A stretch of DNA of 64,000 nucleotides from Clostridia bacterium (GTDB lineage: Bacteria; Bacillota; Clostridia; Christensenellales; Borkfalkiaceae), in assembly GCA_017507045.1 (NCBI GenBank), contig JAFWBP010000001.1:24728-88727 (forward strand), in the 5' to 3' direction. A program made the position numbers and the translations under genes. Below, one piece after another: positions 43,072-52,030 of the stretch. Within the stretch, counting starts at the first letter, position 1; every line of letters starts with the position of its first letter. The notes beneath the pieces were generated by a model. That model saw only the letters and a list, made by a program, of their open reading frames with translations, made no database searches and was not told where the DNA came from.

Positions 43072-46011
43072 ATGGCAAAACTTTTGGGCATAGACGTGGG
43101 TTCCACCACGGTGAAGGTGTGCGTTCTTGAAGAGGGCGGCACCGCGCTACATACCTCCTACGTGCGCCACTTTTCGCGCGTGAAGGAGTGCGTTCTTTGC
43201 GAATTGGAAAAAATTCGCCACCTATCCGATCGCTATCGCATTGCGATCACCGGATCGGCTGGGCTGGGGCTTGCCCAGCGCGGTAAGCTCGATTTCGTGC
43301 AGGAGGTGCAGGCGGCTTATACCGCTATCAAAAAGCTTTATCCGGATGCGGATGCCGCCGTGGAGCTGGGTGGCGAGGATGCGAAGATCATTTTCGTTAC
43401 GGGGGGCACTGAACAGCGCATGAACGGCAGCTGTGCGGGCGGCACGGGCGCCTTTATCGATCAAATGGCAACGCTTTTAGATGTTACCGTTTCCGAAATG
43501 GATGCGCTCTCTCTGCAAGCGGAGAAGGTGTATCCCATCGCCTCGCGCTGTGGAGTGTTCGCAAAATCGGATATTCAGCCCCTGCTCAATCAGGGTGCAA
43601 AAAAGAGTGATATCGCCGCTTCCATTTTCCGTGCAGTTGTTGATCAAACTGTTTCCGGGCTTGCGCAAGGCAGAAGAATTAAGGGCAAGGTGCTCTTCCT
43701 CGGAGGGCCTTTGCACTTTTTGAAAGGGCTTCAAAAGGCGTTCACCGAAACGCTTGATCTCGATGCAGAGCACGCGATCTTCCCGGAGAATGCACCGTGT
43801 TTCATGGCAATCGGGGCAGCCATGTCTGCAATAGCAACGCAGGAAATTGGGTTGGATGAGTTGATCGCGCGCATTGAATCGGTGGAGGATGGGGGCAATA
43901 TCACGGTTGGGAAGCCGCTCTTTTCCTCTCAAGAGGAGTACGGCGCTTTCATCGCGCGCCACAGGCGGAGCGATCTTGAATTTGAGGATATCCATAAATA
44001 CGAGGGGGATGCTTATCTCGGCATCGATTCGGGTTCAACCACAACGAAGCTCATGCTCATCACCCCTGAAAATAAAATTCTCTACTCTCACTATCAAACG
44101 AACAACGGTCAGCCGTTGGAGATCGTTGCAAACAAACTCCGCGAGATCCATTGGCTTACGAAGGAGCGTATCGTCATTCGCGGCGCTTGCGTAACGGGCT
44201 ACGGCGAGGATATGATGAAGGCCGCCTTAAAGCTTGATTTCGGCATCGTTGAAACGATGGCACACTTCAAAGCGGCGCTTCACTTCAATCCCGAGGTGGA
44301 TTTTATCATCGATATCGGCGGCCAGGATATCAAGTGTTTCAAGGTAAAAAACCGCGCCATCGATTCCATTATGCTCAACGAGGCGTGTTCTTCCGGTTGC
44401 GGCTCCTTTATTCAAACGTTTGCAAAGGCGATGGGAATGGAGATCGAAGAATTCTCTCGGCTCGGGCTCTTTGCAGAGCACCCCGTGGAGCTTGGTTCAC
44501 GCTGCACCGTGTTTATGAATAGCTCGGTGAAGCAGGCACAGAAGGAGGGCGCGAGCGTGGAGGATATCTCTGCCGGGCTTTCCGCTTCCATCGTGAAAAA
44601 CGCGATCTACAAGGTGATTCGTGCACGCACGCCCGAGGAACTCGGCGAGCATATCGTGGTGCAGGGCGGCACGTTCTTAAACGACGCGGTGCTCCGCTCC
44701 TTTGAGATCGAAACGGGCAAGGAAGTAATCCGCCCTGCCATCGCAGGGCTCATGGGTGCATTCGGTGCGGCGCTCTACGCAAAGGAGAACACCGCAACAG
44801 GCGTGCTCATTTCCACGATGCTCTCCGAGGCGGAGCTGCGCAATTTCTCCTACGGCGCGAAATCGGTGAACTGTAAGGGCTGTACCTCGCATTGCAGCGT
44901 GAATATTCTCACCTTCTCCGATGGCAGAAAGTTCATTTCCGGCAACAAATGCGAGCGCGGCGCAGGCTTGAAGCCTGCAAACAATCCGCTCGATCTGTAC
45001 GCATATAAGTATCAAAAATTGCTCTCAATGCCCGGGCATGGTATGGGCAAACGCGGCCGAGTTGGCATTCCTTTGCAGCTTGTGATGTATGAACAGCTTC
45101 CGCTCTGGGTGGGCTTTTTCGAAACGTGCGGCTTTGAAGTGGTGCTTTCGGAAAAGAGCTCGCGTGCCCTTTATTTCAAGGGCCAGCATACCGTTGCGAG
45201 CGATACGGCGTGCTATCCTGCAAAACTCATGCACGGGCACGTTGAATCGCTTCTCGATATGGGCGTGGATTTCATTTTCTATCCCTGCGAGAGCTACAAT
45301 TTAGATGAGCACGATAGCGTAAATCATTATAATTGCCCCGTCGTGGCGTACTATCCCGAGCTATTGAAGGCGAATAACGAGCGTCTCACAAACGAGAATC
45401 TCATAATGCCCTATCTTGATCCAAATAACGAGCGAACGATGGTGAAGGCGCTAAGGCGTGCGCTCAAAAAATACAAGCTCTCTTCCGCCCTCATTCGTGA
45501 AGGTTTGCGCGAAGGCATGCAGAGAATGGAGCACTACCACGCGGAGATTGTAGCCGAAGGCAGGCGCGTGCTTGCAGAGGCAAAGCGCGAGGGCAAGCAC
45601 GCCGTAGTGCTTGCGGGAAGGCCGTATCACGCCGATCCGGAAATCAATCACGGCATCAATAAGCTCCTTAGCTCGCTTGGGCTTGCCGTGCTTTCAGAGG
45701 ATGCCGTTTTTGAGCAGGGCAACCTTGTAAAAGTGAACGTGCTCAATCAATGGACGTACCATGCCCGCCTCTACCGCGCCGCTGAGTACTGCACGCGTAA
45801 GTTAAATTGCGATCTCGTGCAGCTCGTTTCCTTCGGTTGCGGTATTGACGCTATCACGACGGACGAGGTGCGTACCATTCTCGAGCGCAGCGGAAAGCTC
45901 TACACGCAGATCAAGATCGATGAGATCAACAATTTGGGCGTGGTGAAGATCCGCCTTCGCTCCATGCTCGCCGCAATTGAAGAACAGAGAAGGGGAAGAG
46001 AAGAAGTATGA
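43072..46011 (+). CDS. 2-hydroxyacyl-CoA dehydratase activase-type ATPase (tandem ASKHA plus DUF2229)
   Basis: This protein of about 979 residues has two BadF/BadG/BcrA/BcrD ATPase modules. The first begins LLGIDVGSTTVKVCVLEEGG and carries NGSCAGGTGAFIDQMA (its Cys is a candidate 4Fe-4S ligand of activases). The second begins YLGIDSGSTTTKLMLI and carries NEACSSGCGSFIQTFA. A DUF2229-type region follows (about 640-870), with cysteines in VNCKGCTSHCSV. Classical activases use ATP to send an electron to a 2-hydroxyacyl-CoA dehydratase, but no dehydratase subunits or substrate genes lie here, so the substrate is unknown. ATG 43072 or 43060 could be used; neither has a strong SD. It overlaps the next gene by 4 nt. 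Confidence 0.85.
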   Translation: MAKLLGIDVGSTTVKVCVLEEGGTALHTSYVRHFSRVKECVLCELEKIRHLSDRYRIAITGSAGLGLAQRGKLDFVQEVQAAYTAIKKLYPDADAAVELGGEDAKIIFVTGGTEQRMNGSCAGGTGAFIDQMATLLDVTVSEMDALSLQAEKVYPIASRCGVFAKSDIQPLLNQGAKKSDIAASIFRAVVDQTVSGLAQGRRIKGKVLFLGGPLHFLKGLQKAFTETLDLDAEHAIFPENAPCFMAIGAAMSAIATQEIGLDELIARIESVEDGGNITVGKPLFSSQEEYGAFIARHRRSDLEFEDIHKYEGDAYLGIDSGSTTTKLMLITPENKILYSHYQTNNGQPLEIVANKLREIHWLTKERIVIRGACVTGYGEDMMKAALKLDFGIVETMAHFKAALHFNPEVDFIIDIGGQDIKCFKVKNRAIDSIMLNEACSSGCGSFIQTFAKAMGMEIEEFSRLGLFAEHPVELGSRCTVFMNSSVKQAQKEGASVEDISAGLSASIVKNAIYKVIRARTPEELGEHIVVQGGTFLNDAVLRSFEIETGKEVIRPAIAGLMGAFGAALYAKENTATGVLISTMLSEAELRNFSYGAKSVNCKGCTSHCSVNILTFSDGRKFISGNKCERGAGLKPANNPLDLYAYKYQKLLSMPGHGMGKRGRVGIPLQLVMYEQLPLWVGFFETCGFEVVLSEKSSRALYFKGQHTVASDTACYPAKLMHGHVESLLDMGVDFIFYPCESYNLDEHDSVNHYNCPVVAYYPELLKANNERLTNENLIMPYLDPNNERTMVKALRRALKKYKLSSALIREGLREGMQRMEHYHAEIVAEGRRVLAEAKREGKHAVVLAGRPYHADPEINHGINKLLSSLGLAVLSEDAVFEQGNLVKVNVLNQWTYHARLYRAAEYCTRKLNCDLVQLVSFGCGIDAITTDEVRTILERSGKLYTQIKIDEINNLGVVKIRLRSMLAAIEEQRRGREEV

Positions 46012-47291
46012 ATGAAAAAATCACGAGCAAACGCACCGTTGATTACACCGATCGTTTCCCTGTTTTCACGCCCGAGATGAAAAAGACGTATACCATTCTC
46101 GTTCCGGATATGCTCCCCTGGCATTTCGATCTTCTTACGCACGTCATGCGCGGCGAAGGCTACATGGTGGAGGTTTTGCACAACGAGGGTCGGGCGGTCA
46201 TCGACGAAGGTTTGAAGCACGTTCATAACGATACGTGCTATCCCGCGTTGTGCGTCATAGGGCAATATCTCGATGCGCTCAAAAGCGGCAAGTACGATGT
46301 GGATAAAACCGCCGTGCTCATCACGCAAACGGGCGGCGGATGCAGAGCGAGCAATTATCTGCCGCTTATTAGAAAGGCGCTGAAAAGTGAATTCCCGCAA
46401 GTACCCGTGCTCTCGCTGAACTTTTCCGGTTTGGAAAAAGGGAACGGCTTGCAACTCAATTTAAAAATGCTTCAAAAGCTCGCCTACTCCATTTTTTACG
46501 GCGACCTCGTTATGACGTGTTTCAACCAAACCAAGCCCTACGAAATGAGGGATGGGGATAGCGCGAAGGTGCGCAGCTCGTGCGTGGAAACATTGCGCGG
46601 CGCTCTTGATTCGGGCGAATATAAAAAACTCAAGCGCTACACTACGTACGTGTTAGATGCATTTGCCGCCATACCCGTAAGCCAAGTGAAGAAGGTGAAG
46701 GTAGGAATCGTGGGAGAGATCTACGTGAAATACTCTCCGCTCGGCAATTCGCATCTCGAGGAGTTCCTGCTTCAAGAAGGGTGCGAGCCCGTTATGCCGG
46801 CGCTCATGGATTTCATTCTCTACTGCGTCGTAAACAACCTCAACGATGCGAAGTTTTACGGAAGAAAGAGCATTGTAACGGTGATATTCCGCTTCGTTTA
46901 TAAATGGCTTTTAAAAAAGCAGAGGGCGATCATTAAGCAGATGAAGGCGCACGGCAGATACGAGCCCTTGCACGATTTCGAGCACCTGAGAGGGTGCGCG
47001 GATCGGGTGATTCACCAGGGCGTGAAAATGGGAGAAGGGTGGCTCATTCCGGCTGAAATGGCGGCGCTTTGCGAAACGGGTACGGAAAACGTCGTCTGCG
47101 CACAGCCCTTCGGATGCCTGCCTAACCACATTGCAGGGAAAGGTGCGGTGCGCGTTATAAAAGAGCTTTACCCGAATGCAAATATCGTGCCCGTTGATTA
47201 CGATCCCTCGGCTACGAAGGTAAACCAAGAGAACCGCATCAAGCTCATGCTCGCCACGGCAAGAGAAAATCTTCGCTTAGAAGCGATTTAG
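46008..47291 (+). CDS. Dehydratase-like partner of the activase (C-terminal part of the large form)
   Basis: This 427-residue cytosolic protein contains motifs of the 2-hydroxyglutaryl-CoA dehydratase D-component type: HVHNDTCYPALCVIGQY, LITQTGGGCRASNYLPLI and, near the C-terminus, VVCAQPFGCLPNHIAGKG. These cysteines could hold a 4Fe-4S cluster. In many Clostridia this segment is fused to the preceding activase as one ~1,400-residue protein. Here it is a separate gene starting at ATG 46008 inside the end of the first (ATGA overlap), so the parts are probably made in equal amounts. The reaction is not known. Confidence 0.82.
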   Translation: MNEKITSKRTVDYTDRFPVFTPEMKKTYTILVPDMLPWHFDLLTHVMRGEGYMVEVLHNEGRAVIDEGLKHVHNDTCYPALCVIGQYLDALKSGKYDVDKTAVLITQTGGGCRASNYLPLIRKALKSEFPQVPVLSLNFSGLEKGNGLQLNLKMLQKLAYSIFYGDLVMTCFNQTKPYEMRDGDSAKVRSSCVETLRGALDSGEYKKLKRYTTYVLDAFAAIPVSQVKKVKVGIVGEIYVKYSPLGNSHLEEFLLQEGCEPVMPALMDFILYCVVNNLNDAKFYGRKSIVTVIFRFVYKWLLKKQRAIIKQMKAHGRYEPLHDFEHLRGCADRVIHQGVKMGEGWLIPAEMAALCETGTENVVCAQPFGCLPNHIAGKGAVRVIKELYPNANIVPVDYDPSATKVNQENRIKLMLATARENLRLEAI

Positions 47292-47335
47292 CGATCCTTA
47301 TTGCGGGCATGGTATTGCCGAAATCTGTCTTATAC

Positions 47336-47376
47336 GCCGCGTGCCGGCTGCTTTTGCAGTCGGTACGCGGCTTCTT
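47336..47376. terminator. Terminator between the activase operon and the DUF4363 gene
   Basis: GCCGCGTGCCGGCTGC pairs with GCAGTCGGTACGCGGC around TTTT (two mismatches), then TTCTTT. It overlaps the 3' end of the convergent DUF4363 gene by one base. Confidence 0.75.
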
Positions 47377-47753
47377 TAAAAGATGTTTTCTATTGCAGGG
47401 GAGTAGGTATCTGGCAGGCATTTGGTGAGGTGCATAAGGATCTCGAGCTTTGCGAGCGCAAATGTAAAGTTTCCTTCTGCAACGAGGCGCACCGTTTCAG
47501 ACATGTAATCGTCAATGCGCGAAATATCGCTGTGCGGAATCCAGGTATGCAGGTGCTCTTTGCGCGTTTCCCACGCCGTTTGCACTGCCTTTGCATCTTC
47601 GCCGTTTGCAGTGCCGTCATCCACCTTTTCATAGAGCGTTTCCAACTCTTCACGAAAGCCGGAAAATTCATTCTGTACGAAAAACCATTCAAAGATGCCC
47701 AGCCCGATGAGCAGCGCCGCCGCAACGAGAATTGCCGTTAAAGATTTTACCAT
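47376..47753 (-). CDS. DUF4363-family small membrane-anchored protein
   Basis: This is a 125-residue protein with one N-terminal membrane helix (VKSLTAILVAAALLIGLGIF), then a helical extracytoplasmic domain (about 30-125) rich in Glu and Lys. DUF4363 proteins of unknown function are commonly encoded next to DUF421 (YetF-type) proteins in Clostridia, as here (86-nt gap, same strand). The start is placed at 47753, before the membrane helix; upstream in-frame extension to 47846 would overlap the preceding gene and shows no homology. The SD is weak. Confidence 0.75.
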   Translation of the reverse strand: MVKSLTAILVAAALLIGLGIFEWFFVQNEFSGFREELETLYEKVDDGTANGEDAKAVQTAWETRKEHLHTWIPHSDISRIDDYMSETVRLVAEGNFTFALAKLEILMHLTKCLPDTYSPAIENIF

Positions 47754-47839
47754 ATGTAGGATGCAGCACCGCGTTTCGAGTGCGTGCCGCATTGCCATTC
47801 TTTGTGCAGAAAAAGAAGTGTGCACAAATTTCCACTCTT

Positions 47840-48529
47840 TTACCACGTTTTTCCGTTCGGATATGTCACGTGCGTTGTACGGTATTTCTCCCCCTTTACT
47901 TGCAAATAGATCTTGCCTGTGCCATCTGCAGTGAGCACGAGCACTTTTTTCACCTTTTTTACGCCTTCTTTTTGCAGTATGGCATTGAAGAATTCTTCAT
48001 CAAGGCCGGTAAGTTCTAAATTTTTGCGATTGTAGGTTCCGTTATCAATGATCACGAAGGGAAGCGAAGTTTGCAGGTTTTCGTAATCTTCCTTCGGCAG
48101 CGCCGAGAATTGGCCGTTTGATTCATAGAGCGCATAGTCCACGCTATCGAGCGCGAAGAAGCCCGCCGTGCGCAAACTCTCAATGAGGTCGGATACATCG
48201 AGGTTGTTTCTCTTGAGCTGATAATCGTCGATGCCGTTTTTATTGATCACGAGGCTGGGTTTGCCGCTGATGAGTGATTTAAGCGGTTTAATTTTGAGAT
48301 CAACGAGCGTCATGATCTCATGAAGAACGTAAATGGTGATGATGGCAATGATGCCGTAGAGCAGTGGAATGGAGGCATCTGACATAGGGATGCACGCCAG
48401 CTCGGCGATGAGCAGGGTGATCACAAGCTCAAAGGGTTGCATTTCACCGATCTGCCGTTTTCCCATGAGGCGCATGATGATGAGTAGGGTAATGAAGATG
48501 ATGGCGGTGCGGATGATCACGAGTACCAT
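47840..48529 (-). CDS. DUF421 (YetF-like) membrane protein
   Basis: This 229-residue protein has N-terminal membrane helices (IIRTAIIFITLLIIMRLMG, FELVITLLIAELACIP, LLYGIIAIITIYVLHEIM) and a C-terminal soluble domain. The family marker is MRLMGKRQIGEMQPFELVI, followed by SGKPSLVINKNGIDDYQLKR. YetF-type proteins are linked to spore-germinant or membrane functions in some Bacillota, but the molecular role is unclear. It starts at ATG 48529 without an obvious SD. It is divergent from the riboswitch-controlled folT gene. It probably forms a unit with the DUF4363 gene downstream. Confidence 0.88.
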   Translation of the reverse strand: MVLVIIRTAIIFITLLIIMRLMGKRQIGEMQPFELVITLLIAELACIPMSDASIPLLYGIIAIITIYVLHEIMTLVDLKIKPLKSLISGKPSLVINKNGIDDYQLKRNNLDVSDLIESLRTAGFFALDSVDYALYESNGQFSALPKEDYENLQTSLPFVIIDNGTYNRKNLELTGLDEEFFNAILQKEGVKKVKKVLVLTADGTGKIYLQVKGEKYRTTHVTYPNGKTW

Positions 48530-48584
48530 ATATCGGAATTTTGTTCAGAACCTCTAAGAATTATGTATCGAGCACGGAAAAGAG

Positions 48585-48613
48585 TTGCGCGCTTTTTGCA
48601 AATGTGATATGAT
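48585..48613 (+). promoter_or_regulatory. Promoter of the folT unit
   Basis: TTGCGC (48585-48590), 17-bp spacer, TATGAT (48608-48613). The predicted start at about 48620 is at the riboswitch 5' end. Confidence 0.65.
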
Positions 48614-48618
48614 AATTG

Positions 48619-48730
48619 CGAAGAGTAGCCAAGGTGCGTCAAGTGTTGCGAAACGGGACGTTGTTCGCAAACGAAAGGGCAAAGAAAATTCATTTCGAGG
48701 CCCTGCGGTGCCACGGCGCGTCCGCTCGCA
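48619..48730 (+). promoter_or_regulatory. THF (tetrahydrofolate) riboswitch
   Basis: The layout follows the THF-I class: 5' GCGAAGAGTAG, then GGTGCGTCAAGTGTTGCG, CGGGACGTTG, a paired arm AGGGC/GCCCT, GCGGTGCC, and the closing CGCGTCCGCTCGC. P1 pairs GCGA/TCGC. It precedes a folate-family ECF transporter gene, the expected target. Folate binding should reduce expression, through the terminator at 48779-48801. Confidence 0.85.
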
Positions 48731-48778
48731 TTTACACACCGAAGTTGCGCTCAAGGTAAGGCGCAGGTGCAAAAAGGC

Positions 48779-48801
48779 GGACCTCTTTCGGGAGGTTTTT
48801 T
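48779..48801 (+). terminator. Expression-platform hairpin overlapping the folT ribosome-binding site
   Basis: ACCTC (48781-48785) pairs with GAGGT (48792-48796), followed by TTTTT and immediately by the ATG. The 3' arm contains the GGGAGG SD, so the hairpin could both end transcription and hide the SD. Confidence 0.7.
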
Positions 48802-49497
48802 ATGTCTGAAAATTTTGAGCTGCAATCCATTCGTAAGGGAAACGAGGCCACCATGCCCGAAAGGAACGTTCCATTTTGGAAGAAGCTGTTTTTTTCCGAC
48901 GTTCTTTTGGAGAAATCGAATGCACAGAAAATCGCCTATATCGGCGTGGTAACGGCGCTGTGCATCGTTTCAAATATGTTTGAGATCAAATTTGCTTCAA
49001 CTCAATTCTCTTTAACAATTTTCACCTCAATTCTTGCAGGAATATTATCGGGGCCGATGCCGGGATTTTTAGCCGTTTTTTTGGGGGATGGAATCGGTTA
49101 CCTCGTCAACAGTATGGGATTTATGTACTATTGGTGGGTGGCTCTTGCCTGTGCTACGATGGCGTTCCTTGCCGGAATCATCATGAAGGTCCCGCTGAAA
49201 TTTAGGGGCGGCGGCTATGTGAAGCTTTTCCTCGTGTGTGTTCTCACCTTTTTTATCTGTTCGGTAGGTATTAACAGCACGGGTATGTATTGGATCGGTT
49301 TGCCTATCTACATGCCGCAAGGAGTTATTGAAAACGTAGAGGCGCACTTTGGAGGAGATCTCACGTTCGGAATCTACCTACTCATCCGCTTTTTCTTCAT
49401 GGGGCAGATTTGGAACAGTCTCGTCAATTATACTCTGCTCTTTATTGCAGTGCCCCTTTTGAACGCCGTAAAACCGCTGAAGATCAAAATCCTTTGA
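48802..49497 (+). CDS. folT: ECF transporter S component, folate family (FolT-like)
   Basis: This 231-residue membrane protein has about six helices (IAYIGVVTALCIVSNMF onward) and a polar N-terminal tail of ~45 residues. It is the substrate-binding subunit of an energy-coupling-factor importer and would use the shared EcfAAT module, which is not in this window. The motif NSTGMYWIGLPIY and the THF riboswitch upstream point to folate as substrate. The SD is part of the riboswitch expression platform. The terminator downstream overlaps the lgt promoter. Confidence 0.85.
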   Translation: MSENFELQSIRKGNEATMPERNVPFWKKLFFSDVLLEKSNAQKIAYIGVVTALCIVSNMFEIKFASTQFSLTIFTSILAGILSGPMPGFLAVFLGDGIGYLVNSMGFMYYWWVALACATMAFLAGIIMKVPLKFRGGGYVKLFLVCVLTFFICSVGINSTGMYWIGLPIYMPQGVIENVEAHFGGDLTFGIYLLIRFFFMGQIWNSLVNYTLLFIAVPLLNAVKPLKIKIL

Positions 49498-49535
49498 GTG
49501 TTTTACAAGCGCAAGAATGGAAAAAAATATGAACT

Positions 49536-49566
49536 GTCAACCGCTTGCGGTTGACTTTTTCTTTTC
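49536..49566 (+). terminator. folT terminator
   Basis: GTCAACCG (49536-49543) pairs with CGGTTGAC (49548-49555) around CTTG, followed by TTTTTCTTTTC. Its 3' arm shares bases with the lgt -35 box. Confidence 0.85.
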
Positions 49567-49580
49567 TGCGGTGGTATAAT
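49551..49580 (+). promoter_or_regulatory. Promoter of the lgt operon
   Basis: TTGACT (49551-49556), 18-bp spacer, TATAAT (49575-49580). Confidence 0.75.
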
Positions 49581-49610
49581 GTTATCAGTAGATAAATAAG
49601 GGAAAAGACT

Positions 49611-50603
49611 ATGCTTTCAAATTTGCTTGCAGAAAGTCCGCTTTTCGGCACGTACGACAAGGGAATCTATCTCTTCGGATTCGCAATACAGTACTATGCA
49701 ATCGTCATTCTTTGCGGTATGCTTCTTGCGGCGGCGCTCTCGGCGCTACTCATGAAGCGAAGAAATATCGATCCGAATTTCGTGCTTACGCTCTTCGTGT
49801 TCTGCATTCCCACGGCGATCATCGGCGCGCGGCTCTTCTCCTGCCTCACCGATCCCAGCCTTGGTATTGCCGCACTTTTCAAATTTCCATGGGAAGGGCT
49901 TTCGATCACGGGCGGAATCATTGGCGGCGTAATTGCCGGCTTTATCGTTTGCCTCGTTTCAAAGGTGAACTTTTTCCGCGCGGCGGATTGCGTTGTTATC
50001 ACCGTTCTCCTCGCGCAAGCGATCGGGCGGTGGGGGAATTATTTCAACGCTGAAGTATACGGCGGCGTTGTTGAAAATCCCGCTTGGCAATGGTTCCCCT
50101 TTGCGGTGGATATCAACGGCACTTGGCACTATGCCTTCTTCTTCTATGAGAGCGTGGTCAATTTAATCGGCTTTGCAATTCTCTATTCCCTTGCATGGTT
50201 CTATAAGAGCAAGCCGAACGGAATTTTCATGTTCGCCTATTTCGTGTGGTACGGCACGGTGCGTTCTATTATGGAGCCATTCCGCGATCCCTCCTTCATC
50301 CTCGATGGGGGCGGCATATGGTGGAGCGAGGTTTTCGCCGTGCTCATGATCGTATTCGGCGTGGGCGGAATTGCCACGCTGTTATATCTTAATCACCGCA
50401 AAGAGGGTGCTCTTTTTGGAAGCAAAACGGGGGATCCATGTGGCATTACCAAGTATCTCTCTGCCGAAAAGGACGCCGCTCCTTACTATTCAAAGATCAA
50501 CATGCTCGGCGAAAATTATCCGCCGAAGCCGGTGAAAAAGGTGGAAGAAAAATCTTCTAACAAGAAATCCGATAATACCATGTCTGAGGAAGAACGGCAA
50601 TGA
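49611..50603 (+). CDS. lgt: Prolipoprotein diacylglyceryl transferase
   Basis: This 330-residue integral membrane enzyme adds diacylglycerol to the lipobox cysteine of prolipoproteins. Family motifs are LSITGGIIGGVIAGF, AQAIGRWGNYFNAEVYGG (the essential Arg and Asn region) and GTVRSIMEPFRDPSF, set among about seven helices. The C-terminal ~50 residues (after YLNHRKEG) form a charged cytosolic tail longer than usual. It is the first gene of an overlapping operon that also encodes LspA. It serves lipoproteins such as those at 10959 and 40970. Its stop overlaps pncB by 4 nt. Confidence 0.96.
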   Translation: MLSNLLAESPLFGTYDKGIYLFGFAIQYYAIVILCGMLLAAALSALLMKRRNIDPNFVLTLFVFCIPTAIIGARLFSCLTDPSLGIAALFKFPWEGLSITGGIIGGVIAGFIVCLVSKVNFFRAADCVVITVLLAQAIGRWGNYFNAEVYGGVVENPAWQWFPFAVDINGTWHYAFFFYESVVNLIGFAILYSLAWFYKSKPNGIFMFAYFVWYGTVRSIMEPFRDPSFILDGGGIWWSEVFAVLMIVFGVGGIATLLYLNHRKEGALFGSKTGDPCGITKYLSAEKDAAPYYSKINMLGENYPPKPVKKVEEKSSNKKSDNTMSEEERQ

Positions 50604-52030
50604 GGAATTTAACCCTTCTTACAGATCTCTATCAGCTCACTATGGGGCAAGGCTATTTTAATGATGGGAAGCACGAGCAGATTGCCGTGTTCGACGTATT
50701 CTTTCGCCCCAACAAGCTTATCACCTACTCGGTTGCCGCCGGTATGGAGCAGGTGGTAGAGTATCTCGAAAATCTGCACTTTTCGGAGGAGGATATCACC
50801 TATCTTCGCTCTCTCGGCTGCTTTTCAGAGGAATATCTTGCCTACCTGAAAGAACTTCGCTTCACGGGTGACGTTGTGGCGGTGCGCGAGGGGGAAATCG
50901 TTTTCCCGTACGAGCCCATTATCACCGTTAAAGCGCCCATGATTCAAGCACAGCTCGTTGAAACGGCGCTGCTTACCTTCGTCAATCATCAAACGCTCAT
51001 TGCATCCAAAGCGGCGAAGATCGTGGATGCCGCGGGCGGCGGTGTAATGGAATTTGGCCTTCGCCGTGCGCAGGGTGCGGATGCAGGTATCTACGGAGCT
51101 CGCGCCGCAATCATTGGTGGCTGTGTGGGCACCTCAAATGTGTATGCCGGTAAGCTCTTCAACGTACCCGTTTCCGGCACGATGGCGCATAGCTGGGTTA
51201 TGAATTTCCCCTCTGAACTTGAGGCGTTCCGTGCATACGCAAAGAGCTTTCCCGATAACTGCTTATTGCTTGTGGATACCTACGATACGCTCCGAAGCGG
51301 CGTTCCGCATGCGATCGAGGTGTTCAAAGAGCTTCGTGCGGCAGGGTATAAGCCTAAGGGCATCCGTCTCGATTCCGGAGATCTTGCGTATCTTTCCAAA
51401 GAAGCGCGTAAAATGCTGGATGGGGCAGGTTTTTCCGATGCGATCATCTGCGCTTCGGGTGATCTCGATGAATACTCTATTCGCTCGCTCAAGGAGCAGG
51501 GCGCAAAAATTGATAACTGGGGTGTGGGAACCAAGCTCATCACGAGCGCCGATCTGCCGGCGCTGGGCGGCGTTTATAAGCTCGCCGCCGTTTATGAAGG
51601 AGAAGAGGAAATTCCAAAGATCAAGCTTTCCGATACCACGGAGAAGATCACAAATCCCGGCGTGAAGGAGGTTTACCGCCTCTACGATAGGGATAGCGGT
51701 AAAGCGATTGCCGATTACATCGTCTGTGCAGGGGAATACGTGGATGAGGAGAAGCCTCTTGAGCTTTTCCACCCCGTAGAAACTTGGAAACGCATGACGG
51801 TTACAAACTTCCGCGCACGGAATTTGCGTACAGCGCTTGTAAAAAACGGAAAGCGTGTTCATGGCATGGTACCCCTGAAAGAGCTTGCCGCCTACTTCAA
51901 GGCGGAGAAGGCGTGCTTTTGGGAGGAATACATGCGCCGTGATATGCCTCACATCTATAAGGTTGATCTTTCGCCCACCCTACACGCGCTCAAGGTGCAA
52001 ATGGTTAAGGGCGGAAAGGGGGAAGCATGA
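50600..52030 (+). CDS. pncB: Nicotinate phosphoribosyltransferase
   Basis: This 476-residue cytosolic enzyme converts nicotinate and PRPP to nicotinate mononucleotide in NAD salvage. Markers are the N-terminal LLTDLYQLTMGQGYF, EFGLRRAQGADAG, GTMAHSWVMNF and IRLDSGDLAYLSKEARKML. The catalytic His is probably in the GTMAHSW motif. ATG 50600 overlaps lgt by 4 nt, and the stop overlaps lspA by 4 nt. Its placement between two lipoprotein-processing genes shows no direct functional link and may be an operon convenience. Confidence 0.96.
   Translation: MRNLTLLTDLYQLTMGQGYFNDGKHEQIAVFDVFFRPNKLITYSVAAGMEQVVEYLENLHFSEEDITYLRSLGCFSEEYLAYLKELRFTGDVVAVREGEIVFPYEPIITVKAPMIQAQLVETALLTFVNHQTLIASKAAKIVDAAGGGVMEFGLRRAQGADAGIYGARAAIIGGCVGTSNVYAGKLFNVPVSGTMAHSWVMNFPSELEAFRAYAKSFPDNCLLLVDTYDTLRSGVPHAIEVFKELRAAGYKPKGIRLDSGDLAYLSKEARKMLDGAGFSDAIICASGDLDEYSIRSLKEQGAKIDNWGVGTKLITSADLPALGGVYKLAAVYEGEEEIPKIKLSDTTEKITNPGVKEVYRLYDRDSGKAIADYIVCAGEYVDEEKPLELFHPVETWKRMTVTNFRARNLRTALVKNGKRVHGMVPLKELAAYFKAEKACFWEEYMRRDMPHIYKVDLSPTLHALKVQMVKGGKGEA

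Noticed and set aside
47301..47741. A 146-codon plus-strand frame over the DUF4363 gene
   Set aside because: It overlaps the terminator and the DUF4363 gene on the other strand and has no recognisable features.
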